Of a stretch of DNA of 64,000 nucleotides, positions 57,201 to 62,577 are shown one piece after another. Under the pieces are notes generated by a model. The model saw only the letters and a program-made list of their open reading frames with translations, made no database searches and was not told where the DNA came from. The DNA comes from Leptobrachium leishanense (lineage: Eukaryota > Chordata > Amphibia > Anura > Megophryidae), in contig CM019063.1 in assembly GCA_009667805.1 (NCBI GenBank), forward strand, positions 59,628,881-59,692,880, read 5' to 3'. Positions within the stretch are counted from its first letter, which is position 1; each line of letters begins with the position of its first letter. The position numbers were made by a program, and so were the translations under genes.

Positions 57201-59709
57201 AATGGCTCCGAAATGGCACCGTTTGCTGAAATTCAGCATTTGGTTACAATTCGGGGCCAGATCGATTCTCTTTGAATAACACTGTATAAAAATAAAAAGC
57301 ACACCCTGGGGCATCACACAAATTCATGGGGTCAGATTCTATTCCAGCCTCAGGCTCGTCCACTGGCACCGTATTTGTGCGATCATACGGTATCGTCTGA
57401 AGTTGTCCGACTGATCCCACAACATAGAGGTGAATCAGCCCTCTTCCACAGCATCTGACCGATTTCAGACGATTCTTTGCGACGACAACAGATTACCGAT
57501 CTTACACATTTCAATGGGATTTAACGGACAATCTGGTGCAATTTACATGAAAAAGATGAATTGTGTAGTTAAACTGCCGTGGCAGGGAAAATGCCCCATA
57601 GAGAAGTGATTCAGTTAGACGGCCCATAGGATTCAATGTAAAAAATATTTCTGTTTTTATTCAACCGGTTATTTTTTTTAATGTACAGCAAAAAGCCTTT
57701 ATATTTATTGATTTCTTTTAGAATAATTAGTTTTTTTTTCTGCTCGCCGAACAAGTCTTTTTTAAGCTCTCCACCCCCACGCCCCCCCGGCAAGGATTTT
57801 TTTTTCCCCTGCTTCAGCTGTGCTGGACAGGAGCCGTCCTTGGTGCTGAAACTCTGTTTCAGTGTTTCAGCGACAGAGACAGTCCCTCGTGCCCCCCCCC
57901 ACCCCCTGGAATTTGGAGTTCAGTCTGTGATCCCCCAGATATCCCTGCTGGCGCAGGACTGAAATCAGCATCAGTTTACCTTATGGACTTTTAAAGCTTT
58001 GATCTTTCCGGTATGTCTCACATGGGGTCCTCTGCAAAGATCTATTAAAGGGCCACATCTGCATTAAGGAGAGAAATAAATGTTACTCCAGTTTTTATTA
58101 TAGAGGAAAGCATATACACCTGTATCTCTCTATATCTATATCTCTCTTTATAAAATACTGTATATATATTTTTACACCAAGAGGTCAGCACTCGACCTTA
58201 AAAAAAAATAACGGGCGGTGCTTCTCGTGACAAATAAAGATAGTACACCAAGAGGCGAGCACTCCATTACAAAAAAACACCATCACACATCAAAGCTTCA
58301 AATTTAAAAGACGTTCATGGTTTTCACCAGATTTCTAATCCCATAAATGCGATCGTTGGGTGTTTTGCATTTGGACCTGTCGCGATGGGATACACCGACG
58401 CTGTGACAGCATTAAGCAAGATATGGTCATATTTTGTGAACTAAACTCCCATCATTATTATCAGAGTTAAGTTGTGGAAAATTAAAAATACATGTAAAAT
58501 CCAGTGTAAGCCGTGTCTTTACATTTGGTGAAGCTTTGTGTCGATTTTGGAATGTAAATATGGACATTCCGCAGAACATCTTGTACAGCCGACACACAAA
58601 GCTGATAAACACATAAAAACAAACTTTGGACAAATTGAGGAGAGGCAAACAAAAAGTGAATCTGACTCTTCTCTGGATAGATCCTTCCCAAATCTGTCCT
58701 CGGGTCCCACTAAAAGGCCAGGTTTTAAGGATCACATTGGGGAAATGTAGACTGAATCCTGCAATCACTGAGCAGCAAATCAGATCACATGTGCTGTGCG
58801 TCATCTGCAAACCTGACCTGTTAGGGGGACCTGAGGAGCAGGTTTGGGAAACACTGCACTAGAGCAGAGTTTCTCAACTCCAGTCCTCAGGACCTGCTGA
58901 CAGGCCAGGTTTGCATGATATGTGAAGCACAGCACAAGTGATATTATTTGCTGCTCAGTGATTGCAGGATTCAGTCCGCATTTTCCCCAAGGTGATCCTT
59001 AAAACCTGGCCTGTTAGGGGGACCCGAGGACAGGTTTAGGAAACACTGCACTAGAGCATCCTTTCAGAAAAGTAGGAGGGAAAAAAAAAAAGTGCAATCC
59101 AAACAGTTGCAAGACAAAAAAAGAAAAGAAAAGAATTAGCACGATAGACAGAACATAGAATACACACACACACACACATTTATAGAGATATATATATATA
59201 TATCTCCTCATCTATCAAGCGTGCCTGCAAGATTTTTTTTTTTTTTTTACCCGCTGAATAAAAAGCTTTATATTTTAATTATAATAGTAATAAAAAAAAA
59301 AAAAATAGTCCTTCCTTTTGCTCACACACAATTTGCTAACGAATCTAATCTTAAACTCCTGGATTATCGAAGCCGCTACGTGTAGTGAAACAGCACAGGG
59401 TCACTGTGGTTCGCTCCATAGTAATCTGAATTAAATGTAATCTCTTGAGTTGGCATATTTACTGTAAACCCCCACCCTCCCAGCTCTCCGCAGCCTTCGG
59501 ACATCCATCTAGAGCTGCAACACTGCCCAGGTGGTCTGGTACATCGTACACACAATATGTCAATTGGCAGCACATCCGAGTGCTCCCCCGCAGTATGCAG
59601 AATTCACCTGCTGCAAGAAAAATAATTCCCGAATTTACACTTACCTGTACACTGTCGTGGTCGGCGTATCCACCTTCTCGTTTAAGATTCGACACTTGAA
59701 CTTGTTGTA
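25281..59709 (-). CDS. TARS1: TARS1, cytoplasmic threonyl-tRNA synthetase, 3' 13 coding exons (partial)
   Basis: This enzyme charges tRNA-Thr with threonine in the cytosol. The thirteen exons listed separately join without phase errors into 492 codons plus TAG, which corresponds to about residue 232 onward of the roughly 723-residue vertebrate protein. Visible domains in order are the end of the SAD editing domain (DLCRGPHV), the class II catalytic core with motif 2 (FGVLHRNE) and motif 3 ([10 protein letters not shown]), and the C-terminal anticodon-binding domain. The three expected zinc ligands are present: Cys in MNCPGHC, His in DDAHIFC and His in VIIHRAI. The C-terminus KQAEEEF and the segment [20 protein letters not shown] fit TARS1 better than the TARS3 (TARSL2) paralogue. 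No frameshift or stop interrupts the exons, so the gene looks functional. The exon that should precede 59709 was not found, and is probably outside the window. Confidence 0.96.
25590..25920 (-). repeat. Interspersed repeat family D, copy 2
   Basis: Reverse orientation relative to 2640-3005, sharing CAGAAAAGCTTC, GGTTCGGGAGTC and GAGTAAAATCACC. It lies in the last TARS1 intron. Confidence 0.5.
26565..26625 (-). mobile_element. LINE-C 3' tail fragment
   Basis: Contains TTTATAAAGCGCCAACAAGT and TTAGCGCTGTACAATGG, the same tail as at 13678 and 63829. Confidence 0.6.
27364..27500. mobile_element. hAT-like foldback element (about 137 bp)
   Basis: The arms GAACTACATGTCCCATGATG and ATTATGGGACATGTAGTTC pair around a short loop. 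Outer ends CAGGGATAGCGATTCTTGG and GTTCGCCATCACTTCCCT are loosely inverted. A relative is at 40722-40851. Confidence 0.6.
27685..27790 (+). repeat. CAACGCGTTTTGTC repeat word
   Basis: CATTCAACGCGTTTTGTCAA followed by AAAGGGCTTTTTCAAGG. Similar words occur at 16703 (inverse) and 52032, suggesting short fragments of one interspersed family. Confidence 0.35.
28318..28760 (-). pseudogene. LINE-B copy 2 (3' end, reverse orientation)
   Basis: The minus strand reads [20 protein letters not shown] and [20 protein letters not shown], then passes an in-frame change at about 28540 and the usual C-terminal and tail sequence. 5' truncated at about 28758. Its 3' tail has the inverted 26-bp block also seen in the 55436 copy. 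Confidence 0.87.
28812..28945 (-). repeat. Inverted-repeat partner, left arm
   Basis: CTGCCACCATATAAATCTTC and GACGTTTCAGTCCACAC are matched in reverse at 30605-30735. The two arms lie about 1.65 kb apart and flank the piggyBac-type element at 29025. Confidence 0.7.
29025..29988 (-). mobile_element. piggyBac-type non-autonomous element, copy 2
   Basis: Bounded by TTAA at 29025-29028 and 29985-29988, in reverse orientation to 11633-12737. The plus strand starts CCCTTTCCCTGCTGAGCC and ends CCGCAGCGAAGTGG. Lies in the last TARS1 intron. Confidence 0.65.
30190..30305 (+). repeat. Interspersed repeat shared with 42050-42165
   Basis: Both carry ATCTGTCTCACTTT, GCATCCTGG, CAGAGATCAGGTTTATGCAA and similar spacing. 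Family unknown. Confidence 0.55.
30605..30735 (+). repeat. Inverted-repeat partner, right arm
   Basis: Matches 28812-28945 in reverse (GTGTGGACTGAAACGTC and GAAGATTTATATGGTGGCAG). Next to it are A/T microsatellites and an ATAC run at 30790-30815. Confidence 0.7.
30958..31072 (-). CDS. TARS1: TARS1 exon (visible exon 12)
   Basis: The exon is 115 nt with a GTGCAG acceptor and a GTAAGA donor. It encodes [20 protein letters not shown] followed by [18 protein letters not shown], within the anticodon-binding domain. It ends one base into a Val codon. Confidence 0.95.
31926..32757. mobile_element. hAT-like non-autonomous element with exact 8-bp target duplication (832 bp)
   Basis: TTTCACAT flanks it at 31918-31925 and 32758-32765. 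Ends are TACGGCTGAAACAACTAATC and, inverted, TAGGGATGCAACTAATGATT. The interior has several AATCGATTA-type words near both ends. It has no credible transposase frame. Lies in the TARS1 intron between visible exons 12 and 11. Confidence 0.85.
33022..33141. repeat. Foldback, arms about 44 bp
   Basis: AAGAAGAAAGAATGGAGTAA and ACTCCATTCTTTCTTCTT pair, and so do CCTCAAGCGAAGTAAAGTGA and TCACTTTACTCCACTTGAGG. Loop about 30 bp. Confidence 0.75.
33314..33553. mobile_element. Small TIR element with 3-bp TAA duplication (240 bp)
   Basis: TAA at 33311-33313 and 33554-33556. Ends are GGCCTGGTTCACACCTG and CAGGTGTGAACTCAGCC. A TWA 3-bp target is typical of PIF/Harbinger elements. The internal CAGCGCGTTCCTACACGCTG is itself palindromic. 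Confidence 0.75.
33815..33887 (-). CDS. TARS1: TARS1 exon (visible exon 11): start of anticodon-binding domain
   Basis: The exon is 73 nt with a CTAG acceptor and a GTAGGG donor. It encodes [20 protein letters not shown] followed by YAQK, the first strand of the anticodon-binding domain. The 3' end of the GAA/GAG tract, as transcribed, lies about 1.4 kb upstream of this acceptor. Confidence 0.95.
34647..34830. mobile_element. hAT-N1 non-autonomous element, copy b
   Basis: Ends CAGTGCTTCCCAACC and GGTTGGGAACCACTA, with inner inverted blocks (AACAGGCCAG and CTGGCCTGTT). 184 bp. I see no clear target duplication for this copy. Confidence 0.8.
35320..36601 (+). repeat. GAA/GAG purine tract, about 1.28 kb, in a TARS1 intron
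   Basis: Almost pure purine on the plus strand. The left third is GAGGAAGAG-based with 9- and 15-bp periods, the middle mixes AGAAAGAAG and GAGGAAAGAA units, and the right part (from about 36360) is nearly pure (GAA)n. In the TARS1 transcript it is a UUC/CUC pyrimidine tract between visible exons 10 and 11. The 460-480 codon open frames across it (Glu/Lys/Arg on plus, Ser/Leu/Phe on minus) are repeat artefacts. Both flanks resemble parts of the TIR-G element (see 36602-37120). Confidence 0.97.
36602..37120 (+). mobile_element. TIR-G element, right part (interrupted by the GAA tract)
   Basis: Shares GAAACGCTGTTTTCAAAGAA, CCAATGAATGATAATAAAAA and CTGTTACAGAAAAAAG with 56700-56830, and later GAACAGCAG and GCATTGCTTCTCTATGGGG blocks. 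It begins exactly where the GAA tract stops. Confidence 0.75.
37176..37280 (-). CDS. TARS1: TARS1 exon (visible exon 10): motif 3 and third zinc ligand
   Basis: The exon is 105 nt with a TGCAG acceptor and a GTAAAT donor. It encodes [20 protein letters not shown] followed by [14 protein letters not shown] and a split Trp codon. The motif 3 Arg (GSVER) and the third zinc-ligand His (IIHRA) are present. The intron downstream of this exon carries the 1.28-kb GAA/GAG tract, which begins about 575 bp beyond the donor. Confidence 0.96.
37382..37482 (-). CDS. TARS1: TARS1 exon (visible exon 9)
   Basis: The exon is 101 nt with a TCCAG acceptor and a GTCAGT donor. It encodes [20 protein letters not shown] followed by [13 protein letters not shown], a core strand region of the synthetase active site. 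The following intron is only 101 bp long. Confidence 0.96.
38265..38569. repeat. 305-bp foldback, arms about 125 bp
   Basis: The ends AAATAGTACAGATCAC and GTGATCTGTACTATTT are inverse. Inner pairs include GAATATTTACCAGG with CCTGGTAAATATTC and GAGGGCAAACGATCCCTCAC with GTGAGGGATTGTTTGCCCC. Confidence 0.85.
39061..39470 (+). repeat. Possible diverged copy of repeat family D
   Basis: Shares scattered words with 2640-3005, such as TGACATCACCTTCTCCGAGA and CGTAAAGTGCGCA. The match is weak and I may be joining unrelated repeats. Confidence 0.3.
39488..39668. mobile_element. hAT-N1 non-autonomous element, copy c
   Basis: Ends CAGTGGTTCCCAACC and GGGAAACACTG. Flanks TGTTAAAT (39480-39487) and CGTTAAAT (39669-39676) agree at 7 of 8 positions, as expected for a hAT target duplication. 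Confidence 0.85.
40234..40637. mobile_element. TIR element with 3-bp TTA duplication (404 bp)
   Basis: TTA at 40231-40233 and 40638-40640. Inverted ends are AGGTCAAATTAACGCATT and AATGCGTTAGTCTGACCCC. Rich in CG-containing words such as TGCGCATTTTCGTGCG. PIF/Harbinger-like by target size. Confidence 0.7.
40722..40851. mobile_element. hAT-like foldback element
   Basis: Arms ACCTACATGTCCCATGA and TCATGGGACATGTAGTT, outer words GGCGAACCTTTGCGCACCC and GGGTGCCAAGGTTTGCC. Relative of 27364-27500. Confidence 0.7.
40979..41150 (+). repeat. 42-bp tandem repeat, four units
   Basis: Unit TATTTTCCTCTATATGTGTC followed by ACTGGCTGCATCCATTGTGTGA. The 42-bp period keeps a small frame open (40902-41321) that is not a gene. 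Confidence 0.9.
42250..42832 (+). pseudogene. LINE-A copy 3 (3' end)
   Basis: Starts at the equivalent of 22120 in copy 2 (TATGCAGCTGCCCCGCAAAC). It includes the C-terminal block (AAGAGCTTTTCTGGGAACCT and CAATACCACAATACAAAAAG) and the tail (CCCAGGACATACTTGAAAAC to TTGCAAATAAATAAG). 5' truncated and frame-broken. It lies on the strand opposite to TARS1. Confidence 0.88.
43683..44519. mobile_element. hAT-like element with two internal palindromes and exact 8-bp target duplication
   Basis: AGCGCCAG flanks it at 43675-43682 and 44520-44527. Ends are TAGGGATGCACCGATAC and GTATCGGTGCAACCCTA. The inside holds two consecutive long palindromes (about 43949-44153 and 44170-44400) that share a core including GCTCGTTGGAAGGCCCC. 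Long frames on both strands (43828-44520 plus, 43897-44466 minus) follow from the palindromes and are not supported as genes. Confidence 0.88.
45201..45231. repeat. CA microsatellite
   Basis: About 15 CA units, just after TATATATAC-like sequence. Shorter CA runs are at 42869-42880 and 59163-59178. Confidence 0.95.
46380..46575 (+). mobile_element. tRNA-derived SINE carrying the LINE-A tail
   Basis: The head resembles a tRNA gene: a possible A box near 46393 (TAGAGGTGACA) and an exact-looking B box GGTTCGATCCC at 46440-46450. It continues with AGTGTCCTTGGGCAAGACAC, a word I recall from V-SINE-like repeats, and ends with the LINE-A tail (CCCAGGACATACTTGAAAAC and AATCTCAATGTATCCTTCCT). Such tail sharing is the known way SINEs borrow a partner LINE's RT. 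Lies about 200 bp from visible exon 8. Confidence 0.75.
46775..46852 (-). CDS. TARS1: TARS1 exon (visible exon 8)
   Basis: The exon is 78 nt, 26 codons, with a TTCAG acceptor and a GTGAGA donor. It encodes [20 protein letters not shown] followed by AFYGPK. The next intron, about 9.3 kb, is the longest seen in this part of the gene. Confidence 0.95.
47208..48289. repeat. 1.08-kb palindrome, arms about 530 bp
   Basis: Arms begin GTCAGGAAGAAAA and end TTCTTTTCTGCCTGAC. They pair through TTATCAGGTCGTGGGGACAA, CGATCCGTGCGCACGCTAAA, CTCCCTGGCCGGCTGCAGGT and TACTTCTATACTTAATATAT. The centre, near 47750, is AT-rich with repeated TATTATCAGAAGATTG. Each arm contains a tRNA-like stretch (TGGCGATTCAGCAGGTTA and GGATCGATACCCTGCATGGC), which may be a SINE head. 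Lies in the TARS1 intron between visible exons 8 and 7. Confidence 0.92.
48383..49083. mobile_element. TIR element (about 700 bp) next to a TARS1 splice donor
   Basis: Ends GGGCCCAATTACATTCTTCA and, inverted, GGGCCCTATTACCTTCACGC. Interior is rich in ACGCGTAAA-like words with CpG. Flanked on both sides by GCA, a possible 3-bp duplication. It ends 24 bp from the donor side of visible exon 7. Confidence 0.7.
49107..49244 (-). CDS. TARS1: TARS1 exon (visible exon 7)
   Basis: The exon is 138 nt, 46 codons, with a TTCAG acceptor and a GTAAGG donor. It encodes [20 protein letters not shown] and ends [10 protein letters not shown], within the catalytic core. A non-autonomous element of about 700 bp ends only about 24 bp beyond the donor site. 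Confidence 0.96.
49245..50021. other. Intron, no clear element
   Basis: A loose inverted pair (AGCAACGATGATGAATGTC and CTCATCGTCGTTGCCAC) spans about 49850-49975. Otherwise nothing recognised. Confidence 0.35.
50022..50259. mobile_element. Small inverted-repeat element near visible exon 6
   Basis: Ends TTAATCAAGTACGAGGTAGA and, inverted, CTACCTCGAACCCGATTAA. About 238 bp, ending 94 bp from the exon's splice donor. Confidence 0.6.
50353..50515 (-). CDS. TARS1: TARS1 exon (visible exon 6): motif 2 and second zinc ligand
   Basis: The exon is 163 nt with a TCCAG acceptor and a GTACGA donor. Its first base completes the Cys codon from the previous exon, and [20 protein letters not shown] follows. 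It carries motif 2 with its ATP-binding Arg (GVLHRNE) and the second zinc-ligand His (QQDDAHIFC). A small inverted-repeat element ends about 95 bp downstream of the donor. Confidence 0.96.
50853..51601. mobile_element. hAT-like element with exact 8-bp target duplication, carrying a LINE-A tail array
   Basis: GGTAATAG flanks it at 50845-50852 and 51602-51609. Ends are TAGACTTGTGCAC and, inverted, TAGGGATGTGCG. The interior is rich in TTCGTTTCCG and CCGAAATTT-type words. The middle (51095-51345) is a tandem array listed separately. Confidence 0.85.
51095..51345 (-). repeat. Tandem array of the LINE-A tail word (8 units of 30-33 bp)
   Basis: On the minus strand each unit contains GAGAAATCTCAATGTATCCT, the core of the LINE-A 3' tail, with a CTGGAAAACCA-type spacer. 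The first two units differ in the spacer (TTGTGAAACCA), the next ones are near identical, and the last is partial. It lies wholly inside the hAT-like element at 50853-51601. Confidence 0.9.
52000..52090 (+). repeat. GATGAAACGCGTCGG repeat word
   Basis: CTTGAGGAAGTCCAACGGAT followed by GAAACGCGTCGGGCGCAAC. Related words at 16703 and 27737. Family unknown. Confidence 0.3.
52415..52581 (-). CDS. TARS1: TARS1 exon (visible exon 5): motif 1 region and zinc-binding Cys
   Basis: The exon is 167 nt with a TGTAG acceptor and a GTATGT donor. It encodes [19 protein letters not shown], passes through [12 protein letters not shown], and ends at MNCPGH plus a split Cys codon. The first Cys of this motif is the catalytic zinc ligand in bacterial and eukaryotic ThrRS. 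Confidence 0.96.
52892..53475. mobile_element. Mariner-derived palindrome: two 3' ends head to head
   Basis: TA precedes CAGGGTGTCCATAAAGTCTC at 52892. The left arm (to about 53165) is the reverse complement of the right arm (about 53190-53470). The right arm encodes [20 protein letters not shown] and [17 protein letters not shown], the C-terminal end of a mariner-like transposase. The other half of the element is absent, so this is two inverted copies of the same end. Lies in the TARS1 intron between visible exons 5 and 4. Confidence 0.88.
54001..54099 (-). CDS. TARS1: TARS1 exon (visible exon 4): start of class II core
   Basis: The exon is 99 nt, 33 codons, with a CACAG acceptor and a GTAGGT donor. 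It encodes [20 protein letters not shown] followed by [13 protein letters not shown], the beginning of the class II core leading into motif 1. Confidence 0.95.
54239..54985. mobile_element. TIR element with TAA duplication (747 bp), PIF/Harbinger-like
   Basis: TAA at 54236-54238 and 54986-54988. Ends are GGCTGGCCGTCCACTGGCA and TGCCAGTGGACGGCCAACC. No transposase frame. A diverged relative is at 57352-57880. Confidence 0.82.
55436..56044 (+). pseudogene. LINE-B copy 3 (3' end)
   Basis: The frame is open from about 55436 to TAA at 55960-55962: [40 protein letters not shown] and [20 protein letters not shown]. By eye it is nearly identical to 3990-4516, so it is young. Its 3' tail has a 26-bp block (56009-56034) inverted relative to copy 1. 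It ends about 80 bp before the donor side of visible exon 3. Confidence 0.9.
56122..56268 (-). CDS. TARS1: TARS1 exon (visible exon 3): linker into catalytic domain
   Basis: The exon is 147 nt, exactly 49 codons, with a TCTAG acceptor and a GTGAGT donor. It starts [20 protein letters not shown] and ends NRDHRKIGR, the linker between editing and catalytic domains. A TIR element of about 840 bp begins in the intron some 180 bp upstream of the acceptor. Confidence 0.96.
56447..57283 (+). mobile_element. TIR-G element, complete-looking copy (about 840 bp)
   Basis: Ends CAGGGTTATTCAAAGAAAAT and, inverted, CAGTGTTATTCAAAGAGAAT. An A run at 56682-56696 occupies the position where the 36.6-kb copy has its GAA tract: left flank GCCGCCGCAAACC, right flank GAAACGCTGTTTTCAAAGAA. 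No credible transposase frame. Confidence 0.78.
57352..57880. mobile_element. Diverged relative of the 54239 TIR element (partial)
   Basis: Shares TCCACTGGCACCGTATTTGT, GGTGAATCAGCCCTCTTCCA and GAAACTCTGTTTCAG in the same order as 54250-54800. The right end is missing or replaced by a C run. Confidence 0.65.
57980..58058 (-). CDS. TARS1: TARS1 exon (visible exon 2): SAD editing motif
   Basis: The exon is 79 nt with a CAG acceptor and a GTAAAC donor. It encodes [17 protein letters not shown] and then KIKALKVHK. The Cys and His of CRGPHV correspond to the conserved editing-site residues of the SAD domain, which removes serine mischarged on tRNA-Thr (known for the family). Confidence 0.95.
58686..58856. 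mobile_element. hAT-N1 non-autonomous element, copy d
   Basis: Contains AAAAGGCCAGGTTTTAAGGA, GACTGAATCCTGCAATCACT and GGTTTGGGAAACACTG. The left end is degraded. It is directly adjacent to copy e. Confidence 0.75.
58865..59048. mobile_element. hAT-N1 non-autonomous element, copy e, exact target duplication
   Basis: CACTAGAG flanks it at 58857-58864 and 59049-59056. Ends are CAGAGTTTCTCAACTCCAG and TAGGAAACACTG. 184 bp. The CTAG-containing 8-bp target supports hAT transposition. Confidence 0.9.
59645..59709 (-). CDS. TARS1: TARS1 exon (visible exon 1): end of editing domain
   Basis: The exon is 65 nt, phase 0 at its start, with acceptor TTAG before it and donor GTAAGT after it. It encodes [13 protein letters not shown] and then DTPTTTVY, the stretch just before the editing-domain cysteine motif. 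The last two bases (AG) complete an Arg codon with the next exon. Confidence 0.95.
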
Positions 59710-60184
59710 CTAATTAAATTTGAAAAAAAAATAATTAATTTGTTTCTTAAGTATACAACCGTAACAGAATCCGCATTATAAAACACACAAGCACAGAATG
59801 ATTTCTTCACAGCTACCTATAAACCCACTGCACAGAGGTCCATGCTTATACCCCGTGGAATTAACCCTCCGTATAACCGGGCCAGGTCTAACTGCATGTC
59901 CTGCTTTGGTTTTCCATCAATGTAAACACCATGGATGAATGAACTGCTGCGTTTCTAATTAAATTAGGATATTTCAATCTGGCGTCACTGGGGTTGGTGT
60001 CACCCGGTGCGGCAACTCATGGTGTCACCCCCCCAAGTTTTACAGCTTCCTTTTTTAACTACTCTTACTCATAAACCAGTACTCCCATAGAACACTGAAT
60101 GCTCATAATACACAACGCACATTACTGTGAGGTTTATTGCTGTGGAGCTCAGTGATATGCTCACACAAATTTTGGTGAACTGTA
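59710..60184. other. Upstream TARS1 intron, no exon found
   Basis: I looked on the minus strand for the preceding TARS1 exon (a stretch ending in a KYNKF-type junction) and did not see it here or up to 64000. 59985-60035 carries a GGTGTCACCCGGTGCGG word repeated at about 60900. Confidence 0.4.
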
Positions 60185-60790
60185 AGCAAGTACGGTGCCT
60201 ATTTGACGGCAGTGAAAGTCCTCAGAGAAGTAATGGTTAATCTGTTCAGAGACACCGAACAGCAGAGAAATGTCACTGAAATGCCTTGCTGTTCAGTGGT
60301 TTCATTCGGCAGGTTTAATCAGGTGAATCCCATACACCTAGAATTTTCACTTCTCCAGCCATGCTCCTGCTTTTCCCCTTACTCTGAATAACCCTGTTAG
60401 TTTCAATGTTAAAAATATTCCCGTATTTATCCAATATCTACTAAAAAGTTTATTCCTTTAATCTAATCTATAGTAAAAAGTCTCTTTATTGAGGATTATT
60501 TTTTTAGTATCTTCTATGCATTTTTTTTCCTGTAACAGACCTTTTATATTATCATTCAAAAGGACCTTCTATGTTAATTCCAGACCTTTTCGTTTAGTAG
60601 TTTTTTTGAAAACTGCAAGCGAAGGGTTTGCGGCGGCTTTCGGTGGCTGATTCCCTGCACTTCAGGGACCCTGCGGTGAATTCACCAGGGAAATTTGATA
60701 CCCCAAAGTGTGCGGAACAACAGAACACTGAAATGTCTGCGTCATTTCGGTGCACTGTGAATATCCCCTTTAGTGGTGGTTTTATTACCG
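60185..60790 (-). mobile_element. TIR-G element, third copy with a nested foldback half
   Basis: Minus strand shares GAACAGCAAGGCATTTC, ACCTGCCGAATGAAACCACT and CCGCCGCAAACCC with the 56447 copy. A stretch of about 65 bp near 60335-60405 resembles half of the 12798 foldback (GGTTATTCAG, CTGGAGAAGTGAAAATTCTA) and appears inserted. No GAA tract is present here. Confidence 0.65.
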
Positions 60791-60834
60791 CCCCCTGGAA
60801 AGTGCAAGCCTAGGCCTTGCCTACCCATGACATA

Positions 60835-60880
60835 AGTACTTTAAAAGGAGAGAAATCTCCATGTATCCTTCCTGGCTTTT
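60835..60880 (+). mobile_element. LINE-A tail fragment
   Basis: GGAGAGAAATCTCCATGTAT followed by CCTTCCTGG. Only the very end of the tail is present. Confidence 0.6.
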
Positions 60881-61660
60881 TTTTTTTGGGTGTCACCCTA
60901 GGGGGTGGTTTCACCCGGTGCGGGCCGCACTCTCCGCCCCCCCCCCTTGTGAAGCCACTGATTTCAATGCATTTTTCCCTTTTAAGCTACCCCCCACCCC
61001 CTGGTTCTCTTTAAATCGTGTTATAAGATAATTAATAAAACGATTGCATCCAGACTCTATGAACACTTCCGGAAGCAGAGTGTCATACACACTAGAGCCA
61101 GGTACTGCGCTCTAAAAGCACTTACCCATTAAAAGTAAAGAGAGGTGCTCAGGTTAATGTAGACGAGAGACTACCGGTTACTGCAATCAAATAGTCTGCC
61201 AATATTTATTTTGTTGACATTTTCTTGCCTGAGTGCCCGATTGCTTGAGGTACGTGAGATTTGCTGATACGGGCCAGCCGTACAAAAAGAGGCTAAACGT
61301 ATAAGGATATCCTGTTCGTTTGGAATATATATGTATACTTTAGGTTTTAAACAAAAATAAAAAAAGCTAAGCAAAGGCTCTCAATTATTCACTGTGTACT
61401 AGCCCTAGTACAAGAAAAGAACAAACATGCATTCATACACACTGCACATCATGTCTAAAAGTAATTTTACAAAAATTTCTTTCAAAAAACACAGTATCTT
61501 GCAAAAAGCGATAGCTTTTGCCGAGTTTTTCACCCATGTGCTTTTTTTTTTACTTTACACAAAGAAATATACTTCGCAATGTGAAAACAGGATAAATACT
61601 AATAAGGAGCTGATAAAAAAAATTAAATATATATATATATATATATATTTTAGTCTAAAG

Positions 61661-61914
61661 CCGTGATTCCCAACTCCAGTCCCCCTAACAGGACAGGTTT
61701 GCAGGATATGTAAAGCACAGCACAGGTGATCTGATTTGCTGCTCAGTGATTGCAGGATTCAGTCTGCATTTCCCCAAAGTGAACCTTAACCCCTTAAGGA
61801 CCAACGATATAACGTTTACGTCATAAATGCATTGACTTTAAAGACCACATGTCCTTAAGGGGTTAAAACCTGGCCTGTTTAGGGGGTCCTTAGGCCTGGA
61901 GCTGAGAAACACTG
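61661..61914. mobile_element. hAT-N1 non-autonomous element, copy f, with nested insertion
   Basis: Flanks GTCTAAAG (61653-61660) and GTCTAAAA (61915-61922). Carries the family words GATTTGCTGCTCAGTGATTG and AAACCTGGCCTG. It is interrupted at 61790-61862 by a smaller element. Confidence 0.85.
61790..61862. mobile_element. 73-bp TTAA-flanked miniature element nested in hAT-N1
   Basis: TTAA at 61786-61789 and 61863-61866. Ends are CCCCTTAAGGAC and GTCCTTAAGGGG. Removing it restores the uninterrupted hAT-N1 sequence, which proves it is a discrete insertion. The TTAA target suggests piggyBac-type mobilisation. Confidence 0.88.
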
Positions 61915-62577
61915 GTCTAAAAGCAAGCTTGTTATTATTTCCTAAATCAGACCTTACCCGAAGACTTGTTTTTATTTTTACTTCTAACCACTCCTTTCTC
62001 TAATGTTTTGCATAAGGAATACGTGCATTTTTGTATTTATATTGAATAAAATCAGGACAAAACAAAAAAAAATAAAAAACTACCCACAACATAGGATGCA
62101 ATGTGCTTCTTGCCCGAGTCACATTAAAAAGGCAGATTAATTCAGGATCTAGTCCTTAGATCAACATAATAAACCTGGCAGAGGGTTACGTTGTTATTGA
62201 TGCTAATCTCTAAACATTTGTGCTGGATCAGCCGTAATGTGTATTCCGTGGAATCACAGGAGAGTGGGAATGTGTCTGCAAACATCATGTTGAAAGGATA
62301 AAAAGTGATGGCTGATCACCGTCAGTCTCAATGCCCTGTGTATTCAAAAAACACCAAAAATGTCACATGGTGTATTCTATCATGAGGATTTTGCATTCCA
62401 CGGCCCGTCTACAATTTAGATGCCCGTTCCCATAAAGCAGCTCCCACTTCCACTATGCGCAGGCCTCACCGGTGTGTTTGATGTCATGTCAAAACCTTAT
62501 GTATTTGGATTTTATTTTTTAATGGTAATATTCTGAAAGATATTAAAAGGTATACGGTAATATAGCTTGAAAAAGTA

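Noticed and set aside
25281..59709. Assigning the gene to TARS3 (TARSL2) instead of TARS1
   Set aside because: The C-terminus KQAEEEF and segments such as [13 protein letters not shown] and [13 protein letters not shown] fit TARS1 as I remember the two paralogues. A blastp of the joined exons would settle it.
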